Below, one piece after another: positions 1-11,442 of a DNA stretch of 64,000 nucleotides. The first letter of the stretch is position 1; the number at the start of each line of letters is the position of its first letter. Under the pieces are notes generated by a model. That model was given only the letters and a program-made list of their open reading frames with translations. It was not told the origin of the DNA and made no database searches. The stretch lies in contig CP103021.1 of assembly GCA_024752435.1 (NCBI GenBank), forward strand, positions 372,001 through 436,000, written 5' to 3'. The translations under genes were made by a program, and so were the position numbers. The DNA is from Allantophomopsis cytisporea (lineage: Eukaryota; Ascomycota; Leotiomycetes; Phacidiales; Phacidiaceae).

Positions 1-200
1 ACCCAGATGGTTGGAATTCAGATGTGCCACCTCAGACTCAGATGCAGTGGGTTGAGGACGAGGGTGCTGAGATCAAGGAGAGAGTTGTGGCTAGGATGAT
101 GGGAGAGAAGGTTGAGAGGAAGGGTGTAAAAGAAAGGGCAGTTACTCTAGGCGATATCAATAGTGCTCCCAGACGTGGGGCCCGGAGATCTGGGAGGTAA
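1..200 (+). CDS. 3' end of an unidentified gene (C-terminal fragment)
   Basis: One frame is open from the left edge of the window to the TAA at 198-200 and encodes about 65 residues. It is rich in charged residues, has a helical-looking stretch (EIKERVVARMMGEKVERK) and ends in an Arg/Gly-rich tail (RRGARRSGR). Such basic tails are common in nuclear or RNA/DNA-binding proteins, but the fragment is too short for me to recognise a family. The start and most of the gene lie outside the window. I treat it as coding because the frame stays open to a stop and the composition is protein-like. A spliced UTR or chance ORF cannot be excluded. Confidence 0.5.
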   Translation, partial: PDGWNSDVPPQTQMQWVEDEGAEIKERVVARMMGEKVERKGVKERAVTLGDINSAPRRGARRSGR

Positions 201-705
201 TGGACGGATTTATGATTAATGATTGATAGATGGGAAATTCAGAGAAACTACCCTGATTTGTGGTTATCAGATGGACTGCTTGTAATAAATGACGGAGAAG
301 CTTCCTTCTATATGGGATTTACCTTTTGAAGGACTAGCATTGTAGTATATGCAAACTGTCCTGTGTAGATGGACAAGGTTATCGCTAGACAGCATCTACA
401 AATGAAAACTAGTCACCCGATATTGCATGTGCTTCATTTCAAAGTATATGTGACAAGGAAGTTATATAATGTGTAACATGACAGTTTTCAGAGTATGAAC
501 CAAGTTTATGTGATTGAAAATAATGTTTGGTTTCACCTCCTTCGCCTGAGTGAAACTTTGTAGCTATCTAACTCGTGTAGACCATGAAAAGAGGAACAGA
601 TAGTCATAAGCGTAGTGTGGTGTTTACATCAAACCATCCACGCTGCCTATAAGTACTTTCCTGTGCCATTTCGATCAGTCCTTTCCAATCAATACACAAT
701 CCCAA
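201..705. other. Intergenic region between two convergent gene ends
   Basis: This 505-base AT-rich stretch lies between the stop of the left-edge gene (+) and the stop of the DUF4211 gene (-). It should hold the 3' UTRs and polyadenylation sites of both. I see no ORF, repeat or RNA gene in it. Confidence 0.6.
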
Positions 706-3409
706 TCATCTAGTCGACCAGCGATTTTGCTACAATAGTCAGCCACAGCCTACGCCTTTTGAGTTTGAAAGAGGATCAGAATATACTTACGGTAGTCTCC
801 CTGGCTATATTCAACGTTGCCTTGAACGATTCATACAAGCTCTTAATCTCCCGCTGCTTATCCCAATCATCGATGATCTTCAGCGCAAGCTTATTGAGCT
901 TCTTCCTAGACAGCTTGACGCGCTCGGCGAGCTTGTTTGGGCTCATGTAGCCTTCGTTCTTGAGCTGCTCCACTACCCAGCTATTAAGTGAGTGCCTCCA
1001 GTGGACAAGCGCGTGAGCACTTTCGGCATTGGCTTTGCAGAATCTGAGAATGTTAATTGAGAGTAAATGGAAAATGGGAAGGGGTAGCCTACCTTCCAAC
1101 GTACCAAATGGTATCTTCAGGGGGGACTTTGTGGCCATCGCGGTCATAATCTGTGCGTTGTCGTTTTCGAATTGGTCGTGCATCCTCGTCCGAGTCAGAA
1201 CCTGAATTATCATCCTCATCGTCGCTATCGTTCACGATGTCCTCGAGGGTGTCTTGGTCATAGGGACTGCCTTCAAACTGGAGCGCGAATTTGGCGGGAT
1301 GTCCGCTTCGGCCGCATGCATCGCATTTTCTACTTTCATTAGGGTCACCTTTTGGGATGGCAGATTCAGCGAGAATCGGGCGAGCCCAGAGAGCTCGAGT
1401 GAAGTCTGTCTTCCACGATGAGGAGCTGAACTTCGAATTCGCAAATCCGCGAGCTTCGTCATCGACTTTTCGGAATGCCAGCCTGTAGATGGGGTCGTTC
1501 CTTTCAAAACCGGGATTAATCTGTTGTTGTTAGTACGGACCTTTGATGAAAGATGTAGTACTTACCTTATTTTGGACCATCCACTCTACGATGTCCTTAA
1601 AGTGATCTTTTAGACGCTTATGAGCATGATGAGTGAACTCAATTGGGATATCATGAACGCCAAGACCAGGTGCACCGAGAGGTTCATCATCGTCTTCAAC
1701 CACAAAACTGTCATCGTAATCATTTCTACTGTTGGGTCTCAGGGACCTTGCCACAGCCTCAATACCTTCATCTTCAGACTCATCATCGAATTGTGATAAA
1801 GCTGCATTATCGGAATTACTGTCATAGATACCGCCACCGTCTTCATTGTCGGATGATGAATCAGTGACAGCCTCAATATTCTCGCCGTTTCTGCGACGTT
1901 TAAGGAGCTCTATTTGTTTCTGCTTTGCTGTACGCTTAGGCTTCTTGTCTGCTCGGGCTCTAGTCACTCGTGTCTCTATCTCGTCATCGCTGTCTTTGGC
2001 TTTTCCTTTGCCTTTACGATCTGGAGACATAGAGGGTCTGGAAACGTCTGTAAAGGAGCCATCTGCATTCAACCTGTAATGCGAGTCCATGCAAGACTCT
2101 TGATCTTCCCATCTCTTCTTGGGTGATGGAGGTGCGCGGGATCTTGTCATCCGCCTCTCCTTACGCGGAGGAGCAATATCGAATTCAGACTCATCACCGC
2201 TTCTCTCACTTGAAGATTCTCGCTTTCTCTTCATCGAGTTAGCAGGCGCGAGTCTTTGCCGACCACGAGACCTCGGTAGAGTGGTGCTCGGAACATTAGG
2301 TAGATCCTCATCACTATCTTCTTCATCATCGTCACCAATTACCTTCCTGGATCGTTGTGAACTTCGGATATGCCCAAAGACATCATCACTATCATCTTCG
2401 TTAACGCTGACTGTGGTCTTTCCATTGTTGGGACGTGAAGATTTTCGAGCAGATGGAAGGACAATATCCTCTTCATCTGAGTCTTCATCATCATCATCAT
2501 CATCAGAAACTGATATGGCTGCGGCCTGACTCTTTTTGGAGGTCTTTTTCGTGGGCGTAGAAGTTTTCGATATCGTGTTGAGCGATCTCTTGGTTTTAGA
2601 AACGGGTGGCGATGACTTTGGTATAGCAATAGCGCCATTTCTTGTTGTCACCTTCAGCGGAATCTGGAGAGACGAGTGGTCGGTATCGTACCCGTTATGT
2701 GCAAGTGGATCCTCGGAGCTTAATGGATGTGCATCGTCCTCATCGTCCTCGGGCGAAGAACCTTCTGATGAGGATACATCACTGTTAGCCGTGTGAGCTG
2801 CAAGTTTTGCTAGCTTGGATGTGCGAGGCATGAAACTACTGGCGCCAGCTGGGACTAAGCTTAGATCTATGGGTGGTGGTGATTTTCGATGATTTCTAGA
2901 TCTTCTAGTAGATTTCGACTTTTCTACTGATCTTGAACTTGTGATCTCAATATCACTATCTGATTCCTCAAGCTCCATGCCATTCACTAACTGGAAGTCA
3001 GCATTCTCATCCATAAATTGGAACAAAGACTGTAGTTCTGGTATTCGAGGGGAACACATGTAGATTCAATGCGCACAAATACACATACGTTGAACATACC
3101 TTTGGATGTCAGTCCATGCGTTTGTGACGACATCATTTGTGGCAGAGGTCGAGGAGACATCGATGTTTGGATCTTTTTCTTTGGGCTCTCAGCGAACATG
3201 CCTGCGTTTTGCTTAGGCGACAATTTATCCTCGATCATAGGATTTTGTTTCGATGTTCGATGAGTAGAACGTCTGTTAACGCCTGGGACCTCATATATCA
3301 CTTTCGCTGGAGACATTGTTCTTGATTGTGAAGTAGCTGCGTCGACGGGATCAAATGAAAGTCGCGTTTGTTGCTTGCGTCGAGGACGACCACTCGTACC
3401 AGGAGCCAT
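706..3409 (-). CDS. DUF4211 domain nuclear protein
   Basis: Five-exon model: 3409-3100, 3037-1566, 1520-1093, 1043-791 and 729-706, giving 828 aa; all junction phases agree. The N-terminal two thirds is low-complexity, with acidic Asp/Ser/Glu runs (including a GAT-repeat-encoded poly-Asp tract) and basic clusters such as KRKRE, as expected of a disordered nuclear protein. The C-terminal third is the folded part: it starts around HDIPIEFTHHAHKRLKDHF, holds a CDACGRSGH element (CxxC plus His, possible zinc ligands) and ends in a helical Lys/Arg-rich region. This matches my recollection of the fungal DUF4211 family (PF13926), whose role is not established. The last 24-nt exon is the least certain: without that splice the frame runs into a stop at 776. 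It is transcribed away from RPL39, with 661 bp between the two starts. Confidence 0.8.
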
Positions 3410-4070
3410 AGTGAATTGACGTTGCTATTGTAAAGCTTTCAGTGTGGTGGTAACAGATGCGACAGATTGTAATGATGAATTTATATCTCAGTCGAGAATA
3501 GAAGCGCCTTTGATATTGAGCTTTTCTGTGACGACCGTCTGATGCGTGGAACACTATGGACTTTGCGCATGTAGAGGAGGTGTTGGTAGAACCCGTAATC
3601 ATACATACAAAAGTTTTGGTGGCAATGCTGAACCCTTATAACATGATATAAAGTCCTCTGTATCAAATATCCAAACTAGATGAATGACTGGTGTTGCACG
3701 TGTTCCCTTCACGCTTTGAATGACGAGGTGAATCGCGGTATCATGTGACCAATACCGAATAGGTAGTTTGATCAAATTAACTCAATTGTTTGCGTTATGC
3801 ACACTCATAAATAAATTACACGGAAAGTAGAAATATGAAATGTTATGCAAAGCTGAGCCCTCACTCACAGTCACATGAGAAGAATGATTTGTGGGAGATT
3901 TTCTTGCAGCCTAAGGTGTTAATCACAATCGCACACAACTCACTTTCCGAACCGAGACTAGTCAACCCTCGATACGCCGCTTAGTAACATCTGGCGCACA
4001 CAACGAATTCGCGATTTTCGATACTTCTGCTCTTCAACGACGCTCGACCCGACGACGACAAACCATCACG
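3410..4070. promoter_or_regulatory. Shared upstream region between the DUF4211 gene and RPL39
   Basis: This 661-bp spacer separates two divergent start codons and so must contain both promoters. Just upstream of RPL39 a pyrimidine-rich stretch (about 4020-4060, cttctgctcttcaacgacg) resembles the leaders of fungal ribosomal protein genes. I see no clear TATA box. No coding sequence is evident. Confidence 0.5.
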
Positions 4071-4485
4071 ATGCCGGTCAGTACCCCTCTATACAAGATG
4101 CTGCCTCATAAGTAGCATATATGCGACTATTACGACCACTCGAACTCTCCCAGCACGATACGATAATCCACGAACAAGCCTTACTGACGATTTTCTCATC
4201 TACAGTCCCACAAGTCTTTCCGCACCAAGCAAAAGCTTGCAAAGGCCCAGAAGCAGAACAGACCTATCCCACAATGGATCCGTCTGAGAACTGGTAACAC
4301 CATCAGGTACGATTATCCCACGATCTCCGAAAACCAGCAAAGTGTGCAAGGCACATGAAAATGGCGGCGCAACAAATATCTACGACAAAGCACGAGCAAG
4401 GCGATGAAAGAACCTCGACTGACATTTATCCCACAGATACAACGCCAAGAGGAGACATTGGCGTAAGACCCGCATCGGTATCTAG
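4071..4485 (+). CDS. RPL39: 60S ribosomal protein eL39 (L39)
   Basis: Three exons at 4071-4076, 4206-4306 and 4437-4485 encode a 51-residue basic protein. Exon 1 is only ATGCCG (Met-Pro). Exon 2 begins SHKSFRTKQKLAKAQKQNR and exon 3 ends KRRHWRKTRIGI. Length and sequence are those of eukaryotic eL39, a component of the large subunit near the peptide exit tunnel. The two introns are 129 and 130 nt. The first has an uncommon GTCAGT donor, and both have CTGAC branch points (tactgac, gactgac) close to a CAG acceptor. Because the exons are tiny the gene is easily missed by ORF searches. Family identity is near certain; only the first donor could be debated, and the splice after codon 2 restores the expected protein exactly. 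Confidence 0.95.
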
Positions 4486-6175
4486 ATGCCTCGCCCAGTC
4501 GAAAGTCCCTCCCACAACACAGAAACATCCTTCAAACCACACCAACTTGTTCTTCGGGTACCTTTTCTCTCGATTTTCGAACAATACGATTTTCTCAATT
4601 TTTCGAACCGATGGGATGAGCAGGATTGCTGGATTGGTAGGGTGGTGGGATGGATTGATGGTTGGATGAAGGTTCATGGATCTGATGCACACTGTTCGGT
4701 ATTGCGTTGGCTTTGATTTCAGGGCGGGCATATGGGACAGGAAATAGCACAATGAAAGAAAATTGTTGCTTGCAATGAACTCTATGGATCCGTGCTGCTA
4801 ATCGGTGACATGAAGCCAGTGTAGCGCCTTGATGGCTGTGTTTTGTTTACGGGACAAGCACGCGCAATGTGAAGGGTTTAGGATATCCCAACGAGTGTCC
4901 TATTATGTGGAAATCATTTCGACCACTTCGAGCAGCATAAGAGTCTAGATTCGACAAAGACATCAAGTCGATTTGTGAAGTCTGCCACAAGGTGTCTCTA
5001 GAAGCCTTCTTGATGGTAGCTGGTAGTTTACACCACTTACTACATAAGTGAAACATCCATGAAGGGAACGAAAATGTCTACATTAGAGGATGGAGTGAAA
5101 GAAGCATGTCTGACGGAGGGTTATGTCTTAGAAGCCATCCATTCTGCAAAACATCCTTGTGTCAAATGAGGATGTATATTACAAGACCGGTGCGGGTCCT
5201 GATCGTTGGTAGTGTTGTAGGTTTGCTGTAACATTATACTACCACAGCGTACAGCTTTCTTTGGCATTCCATCATGGCCATGCTTGTGTTGCCATGGGTT
5301 GACCTGATGCCTCTCATAGATGATTAACATAATGTGGGTTGGAAATTAACAAGAAACACATTTTGATACTGAGACCTCTCCTTCTTGGTGAGTATGGTCA
5401 GTCTCTGCCATTCACGCAAACTACATTCCAAGTGTTTGCTTGCAAACCCAGGAACGAGACTATGCACAATAATTTCCGGAGAATCAGAAAAGAAACCTTA
5501 TTGTATCATGTATCAATTATCAACATACTACTATTTTGTCATCTATAGATTAACAACTGATACAAAAGAAGCTGACTGTTTAAAGATGTACCGCATAATT
5601 GATACGATGAAAGTGGTTGGCCTTTATTTTTCAGATGTTGGTAGGGTTTTATTTGTATATTAATTCCTCTCTATGGACATACATTCTCAGGAGGAGGACT
5701 CTCCCAAGTCGCAGGATCCGAAAGTGTAATCAAGACCATGGCCGGTATACGAAGACAAGAATTTCTCATCTATGAAATGTTTGTGAATGAAAAATATTGT
5801 GCTTTAACAATGTACATTTTGCTAGCAAAGCCAAGTGATTATTGGTAATGATTTTGTTAATTAACTTAATTATCGTTTAGCATCTCTGCGTAAGGAGATT
5901 CTATCGGTCATAACCCCCAAAAATGAGCAATTGGTATTTTGTTTTAAGTTTTGAAAATCTCTACCGTTGCCACAATAATTGCAAATGTCTTTAATTTCAA
6001 GAAAATGATTACGTAGCATCCATCTTCAAAACCTCGGAATTCCATAGAAAGCGGTGTATCAAACCAGAAAAATTCCAGTCGACAACTCAGAATTCCGGGA
6101 AATAATCATCATAAGTTCTTAGGTGGTTGCCACAATGAATACAACATTTCTATCCCCATCTCCAATTCCCAAACG
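4486..6175. other. 1.7 kb AT-rich intergenic region, no gene recognised
   Basis: This is the RPL39 3' region followed by a very AT-rich stretch (about 5340-6100). Short ORFs occur on both strands, but none has recognisable sequence, good composition or splice-linked continuity. I see no repeat array or RNA gene. Confidence 0.5.
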
Positions 6176-6508
6176 TCAAGTCCCACGATATATATTGAGT
6201 ATAAGCGAGAACATGCCACCCCCAGAGTTCACTACGCGCATCATGTCTTCCTTTTTCAGAGCTTCACTCCGCGTCTTTGGAGTCGGTGAAGAATTTGGCC
6301 TAGGTCTTCTATCAATGAATTTCAAAGATCGCTCTACTATAAGGCACATTAATATGACAGGTAATGCAGATTCGCTGGCAAGAATCTGCATTGGGCGCAA
6401 GTGCCTGTCACTCTCCTTTCCCCAGTATCCGCTCCCCCTAGTGCCCACGTTGGATACCCCACTCGACGGCTCCCTTTTCAAGATCTTTATACAGATCCCA
6501 TTGCTCAA
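6176..6508 (-). CDS. Possible small protein of 110 aa, unknown function
   Basis: A single open frame begins at an ATG (6508) and ends with TGA (6178-6176). The product starts MSNGICIKILKREPSSG and has balanced composition, with basic patches (DRRPRPNSSPTPKTR) and no low complexity. A TATA-like sequence on the same strand lies about 250 bp upstream of the ATG, which would fit a transcript with a long leader. I recognise no domain. The overlapping 132-residue plus-strand frame (6123-6521) looks less protein-like. It could be a lineage-specific gene or a chance ORF. Confidence 0.35.
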   Translation of the reverse strand: MSNGICIKILKREPSSGVSNVGTRGSGYWGKESDRHLRPMQILASESALPVILMCLIVERSLKFIDRRPRPNSSPTPKTRSEALKKEDMMRVVNSGGGMFSLILNIYRGT

Positions 6509-6756
6509 AGGAAGGTTGTAGAGAACTGTGACGGTGAGGCTGAAGAATTAGTGTGAATAAAAAATAAGACCCAATCTGCAACGGAAGAAGGAAGGTCGTG
6601 AGGAAAGGAAAAAGACGAATATAAAGTGCGAGGAAGAAGACCGAATATATCGTGGAGAGGGGGAAACGTGAATGTGCGTGTGATAGTCAAACGAAGAGCA
6701 GCAGAGTGATTGTTGGATGTGAGCACTATGGCTGTGACGCTGTGAGCTGATGCAGT

Positions 6757-6766
6757 CTTATATACC
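6757..6766 (-). promoter_or_regulatory. TATA box upstream of the 6176-6508 ORF
   Basis: On the minus strand the sequence reads GGTATATAAG, a near-perfect TATA element. It is placed to start a leftward transcript near 6725-6735 that would run into the ORF at 6508. No other gene starts nearby on this strand. Confidence 0.35.
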
Positions 6767-7072
6767 TGTATCTTTGGCATTGTCCAATGTGCCTGATGTT
6801 AGCAAAGAACATCAATAGCTTGCAGAGGGCTGAATACTTCCACTGTTTCAATCACTAAGGTACAGAGCTTGATACATCAAGCAAGTAAATGCGAACTTTT
6901 GATAATTTTTTGATGTTTCAAATGGATAATCTCGACTATTTAAATTCATCGCTATGCTACCAACCCAGCCAATGTTCCTTCCATATGCAGCAATTATATA
7001 ACTTAATGCACCTGTCCTATACTAATAGTAAAAAACGCATCTTCAAACCTACCCCATCTCAGTGAGAAGATC

Positions 7073-10000
7073 TCACTGACTGCTTTCTGGGATCTCATCT
7101 ATACCATCTAGCTTCTTCGGAGTAGTCTCTCTTGAGCTACTGCTGATTGTTTGGCCCTCAGGCAATGCCATGGCTGTACTAGCCGCTTCTTGCCAGCCTT
7201 CACCACCAGTTCTCTGCACAAAAATCGCATTGAGCGAATTGCCAAAGTATTTATCTTTGCGAGTAGTTTTCCGGTGTCCACCCTCCAATGCCGACATAGC
7301 TGCCCTGGTAGTTCGTACCCGCTTACCTCTTGTGCCGCCTTCACTGAGTAGATTGCTAAGCCGCATCCGCTCTGCTTGGAGCTTTGAGTCATATGTAACG
7401 ATTGTCCTGACAAAGGGGGCAACGTCAGTTGCAAGCAATGACAGTGTCCTGTCGAATATTGAAGCCTCCAACTTATCACTTGTGGATGCTGAGGCGTTCT
7501 CGGACTCAGCGATTGGGTCAAATGCTAGACTGAAATCAAACCTGCTAACTCCCTTTCGTGGTGAAGCATTACGGCTCTTGATTCTCTCGATGATTTGCGA
7601 TTCCAGTACACTCTCAAACTCAGGTAGAACATCCCATTTCTTAGCTAGCATATCAACCTGCACATGATCGCGAGCGCGCGAGCGCATCCAGAGACCAATA
7701 TCTGTAGCTAGGCTATGATATCGAACCAAGGAATCAGCCTGGAGAAGAGGACGGCCAACAATGTAATCTTCGCGTATCTTGTCCGGAATATCAGGAACAC
7801 CCGAATCGATCAAAATCTATCCAAGTCAGCGTAAAGTACAATAACAAAACAGACGCGAATTACCTCGTTGCCAGTCGAGATTTCGTGACCGGCGCAGATG
7901 TCAGCAATACTCATTGAAGCTGTAAAGTTATCGTAGATTTCGAGCATCTGCAGCCTCGTTTCCTTGTCAGTCGCTACTGCTTTTAGGTTTTGTGCCCAAT
8001 CTTCAGTTCGTAGAGTCTCATGCCAATCTCCAGCGTCTAAATTCCAACTCTCCCAGGCCTGATGCAAAGACTCTTCCTCTATATCAAGAGGTATATTATC
8101 GTCTGAAATGCCATCTCTATTGAGCCATCCAAGTCCGGTTTTGTAAGTGCCTTCACTGATCACACGAATGGTGTGATCATGCTCATCAACATCTGTACCC
8201 TTGGGATAGCGAGGAAGGAACCACTCCAGGCCGCCTCTGCGATCTCCGAGACCCATCTGACACCAGAAGTTGAGCTCTGTGAGCGTTGCACGAAAATCGT
8301 GATATTTCGCATCGTACAGAGCCTTCAAAGCTTTCCGTCGCAATAAGTGTCCCTCATTGGCAGCCACACAAAGCATGTAATCAACTGCAAGGTCGACAGG
8401 TGGTGCAGAGAAACGGAGAATAGCATGGAGAGGTAGAGTTTGCAACGGCACAACAGACTCATCATTGCAAGTCATAATCACTGGCCGCTTAGACTGAGCA
8501 ATAAGTGTAGTAATTGTTCCCCAGAAGAGTTTATCGTCCTCATAAAGTATATCCACTTCTTCCAACAAAATCAGAGACTGCTTCTGTGATTTCGAAGAGG
8601 TCTTTGAAGTGTCAGGAGGTTTAGTTGAAGGAACAGACTTCGAGGTCACATTCGATTTCGTCGTCTTCGGTGCTGGGTTGGATGTTGGTTTAGGCTTGAA
8701 GAAAGAGTTCATGGTGCCTTGTCTGCCACTCTTTAAGTCGTTGTCTAGAGCCTCAGATAATCGTTGCATATCTTCGTCGGCTGGGGTACTGATACCTGAC
8801 TCCTTTGTCCGCTGTACTTGATGATTGCGTGTCATGTCACCGACCTTCTCCATGATATCTTTTCCATTTCGTCGGCTGCCAGCGTTGATTTCAAAAATCT
8901 CAAAGCCGAGTTCTTTTGCAACAGCATAGACAGAGGCGGTCTTGCCCGATCCATGTGGACCACTGATAACAATCGCATTATCAGGGCGTTTTGTGCATTT
9001 GGGGCCTCGTGATATTCCACTCTTCACAAGGGTCTTCTTCGCGGAGCTAACATCCAGTGATGGCAGTTCGTCTTCGTAATCGAATAGTTCGTCCAAATCA
9101 TCGTCGTCCTCACTGGATATTATGAAGCCATCAAGTTTGTTGTTCTTGCGCTTCCTCTTCTTTGGGATGTCCTTTTTAGTGCCAGGAGATGTTCTTCGAC
9201 TATTGATCGAATCTGTCCCTGTTTCGACAGACAAAACTGTCAATGCTTGTAGCCAGTCACGCAGAATTCCTACCTCTTTCCCATTCTGTAAAACGGTCCC
9301 ACTCAATTGAGGCGCATACTTCTGAGTCCACAGCATAGGCTCATACTGATAACGATCAAATGCAGTGAGAGATGTGGAAATACTAGCGTAAGATTTGGCA
9401 ATGGCAGGATGAACTTGGTTATGCATGTTGTTTGTAGCTTGAAGCTCGTCTTCACTAGAAACGTCCGGGTCTGCTTTGGTTTGTACTTTGCTGACCAGTT
9501 CATTACGAAGTCGGCACTGGAGCCAGGGCCCTGGCTCAAAGTGCCTGGTGGGAAGCCTCAGAGTGTCAGGAGGCTTCTGGAAATCATCATCATTTACATG
9601 CTTGAGACTCTCAGCAATAGTGACAATGTCCAACTTCTTGGCTAGGTAACTAATGACGTCTTCTTTAGCTGTTATAGTAACAGCAGCACTCTTCAATTTC
9701 TTTGCTGATTTCGTCAATATCGGTAAAGCAATACTAGTAAGTGCAGGTTGTCCATCGCCCCGTACATGAACCATCCCTGACCAGGGCCAAGCAGGTTCTA
9801 CAGCTCCAGGAAATTTCGTAAGCTTAGAAGTAGAATTTCCGTATCCCGAAAACCGTGTAAACAGCGAGGCCGTGCCTTCCTTCCTTGTCGGAAGATGTGG
9901 TTGGACCATGCTGACTCTATTTGGTTTCCTTGTGGAGGCCTCTGGGTTACCAGTGCTGGTCTTCGTGTCCGATTCTTTACTTTCAAGAGCGGAACTTGGT

Positions 10001-10992
10001 GCATGTTTACCAAGAAAGAATGGATGTGTGACTTTTGGTGGACCTTTGGGCTTCGCCAGGGGTGCTGACTGGATTTTCTGTAGTTGATGCTCCTGTAAGG
10101 ATCCTTGCATTGTGGTAGGTATAAGAATATTGTTGATCCGAATTCCAACGTTTGAGCGAGTCTCTGAATTACTTCCATATTTAATTTTCACGATTTGCTT
10201 TTTCGGCTTTCTCCCACGTTTGCGATCCGCAGGCTTCTTCGTTACATGATCGGGGGGTTGTTTCAGTGGGGGTGGTCCAATAGTTCCTGTAGAGACATTG
10301 AGCTCCAACAGTTTTTGTGGTCTGGTCGCTGCTTTCTCAGACGAGTTCAATGTCGGTGTGGTCGTCGATTGGATATTAAGAGCTCCGTGGGCTTCCTCTG
10401 GAACGGGAACGCCCTTCTGAGCTCTGATCATTAAGTCAACATCTGACTGTTCTCCCTGCCTTATTGTGTGTATTTTAGACGTCGAATCGGATTCTGCTGT
10501 CTGAATAGGATGCAGAGCGGTTACTGTACTGGCAAGTGTTGGCTGTGATTTCGATAGCATTTTGTCGAATGCGTTGATAGAACTGGAGCCCTGCCCATCC
10601 TTCTTTAACAGTTGATCGGGGCCTGAAGATATGGTACTCGATGGTGTTGACTTGCGCCGTTTACGACGGTTTGCGTTCGGATCAACTTCCATTGCTTCCG
10701 CTTCTTTGATACTTCCAACCCCCTTGGACAAAGCGATTTGGTCGTCTCCTAAACTGCCGGCTTCTCTCGATGGAAAGACTCCACTCATATCATGACTACT
10801 CTCTCTCAAGAGGGCACCCGTTTCTTGACCTTCGTCACTTGATGTTGACAATAGAGTTTTCGGCGTTGAGGTATCGGTCTGAGGTTCTGTAAACTACTTA
10901 GAATCTAGGGTTGTGATCATCGACATTGACCTACGAGATATTTGACCAAAAATAGGATGTAAGACCTTATTGGGTTCATGAAGTGTTCCCAT
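7073..10992 (-). CDS. ELG1: Elg1/ATAD5-like AAA+ ATPase, PCNA-unloading clamp-loader subunit
   Basis: Exons 10992-10935, 10886-7864 and 7816-7073 give 1274 aa. The first exon was recovered by hand: it encodes MGTLHEPNKVLHPIFGQIS, and the HPIF motif resembles the N-terminal HPFF-type peptide of fungal Elg1 proteins. A long disordered, basic N-terminal half (with KRGRKPKKQIVKIKYG) precedes the AAA+ core. Walker A is GPHGSGKT at about residues 662-669. A degenerate Walker B (LILLEEVDILY) follows at about 790-800, with sensor-1-like IMTCND after it, then a helical RFC-type collar. In the family, Elg1 replaces Rfc1 in an alternative clamp loader that strips PCNA, including SUMO- and ubiquitin-modified forms, from chromatin after replication. 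The GEEGTRGKR-like C-terminal tail is basic. It is head-to-head with Utp8. Confidence 0.9.
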
Positions 10993-11442
10993 GGTTTCAA
11001 GAACGGCGGAGAGGTATTTCTCACATCCATCCAGCACCTTCTTCACGCTAGACTTACGCGTTATAATAGGATTGCGACATCAATGGATGGGGAAATTGAT
11101 CCTTATATAAACCAGAAGTGAGATTTCATGGAGTGTTTGTCAATGAAAGGAATAGACACGTACTTGCGAACAAATCAAGAGGTTGTTGTGTGAAAGTAGA
11201 AATTTAGCACAGTTGGGTGAGTCGCGACGGTAATGATGTGACGCGCTGACACTTCTAATCATTATCAAGTGGTCGCGTCTGATCGGAATCAATTAACATC
11301 CATGTTCCGTTAGCGCCATCTGTCGGCCGCAACTTTTCAGAGAAAAGTTATGCTGCCAAAATATTGGAGAGCCGAGCGTTCGAAGATTGCGACTTCATAA
11401 TCGTATCTACAACTTCAACACTTCATATATAAGCCTCGCAAG
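10993..11442. promoter_or_regulatory. Bidirectional promoter between ELG1 and UTP8
   Basis: Only 450 bp separate the two start codons of these divergent genes, so the regulatory sequences of both must share this interval. A pyrimidine-poor, AT-containing stretch near 11080-11160 and ataagcctcgcaag just before the UTP8 ATG are visible, but I cannot assign a specific factor site. I see no coding sequence in it beyond the ELG1 first exon. Confidence 0.55.

Noticed and set aside
2119..2796. Serine-rich plus-strand ORFs over the DUF4211 gene
   Set aside because: They are antisense shadows of the Asp/Ser/Glu-rich coding exon on the minus strand; poly-Ser runs mirror the poly-Asp GAT repeat.
5339..5663. 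Two overlapping plus-strand ORFs in the AT-rich intergenic region
   Set aside because: Random composition, no domain and no splice continuity.
9798..10178. 126-residue minus-strand ORF
   Set aside because: Out-of-frame shadow inside the ELG1 second exon.
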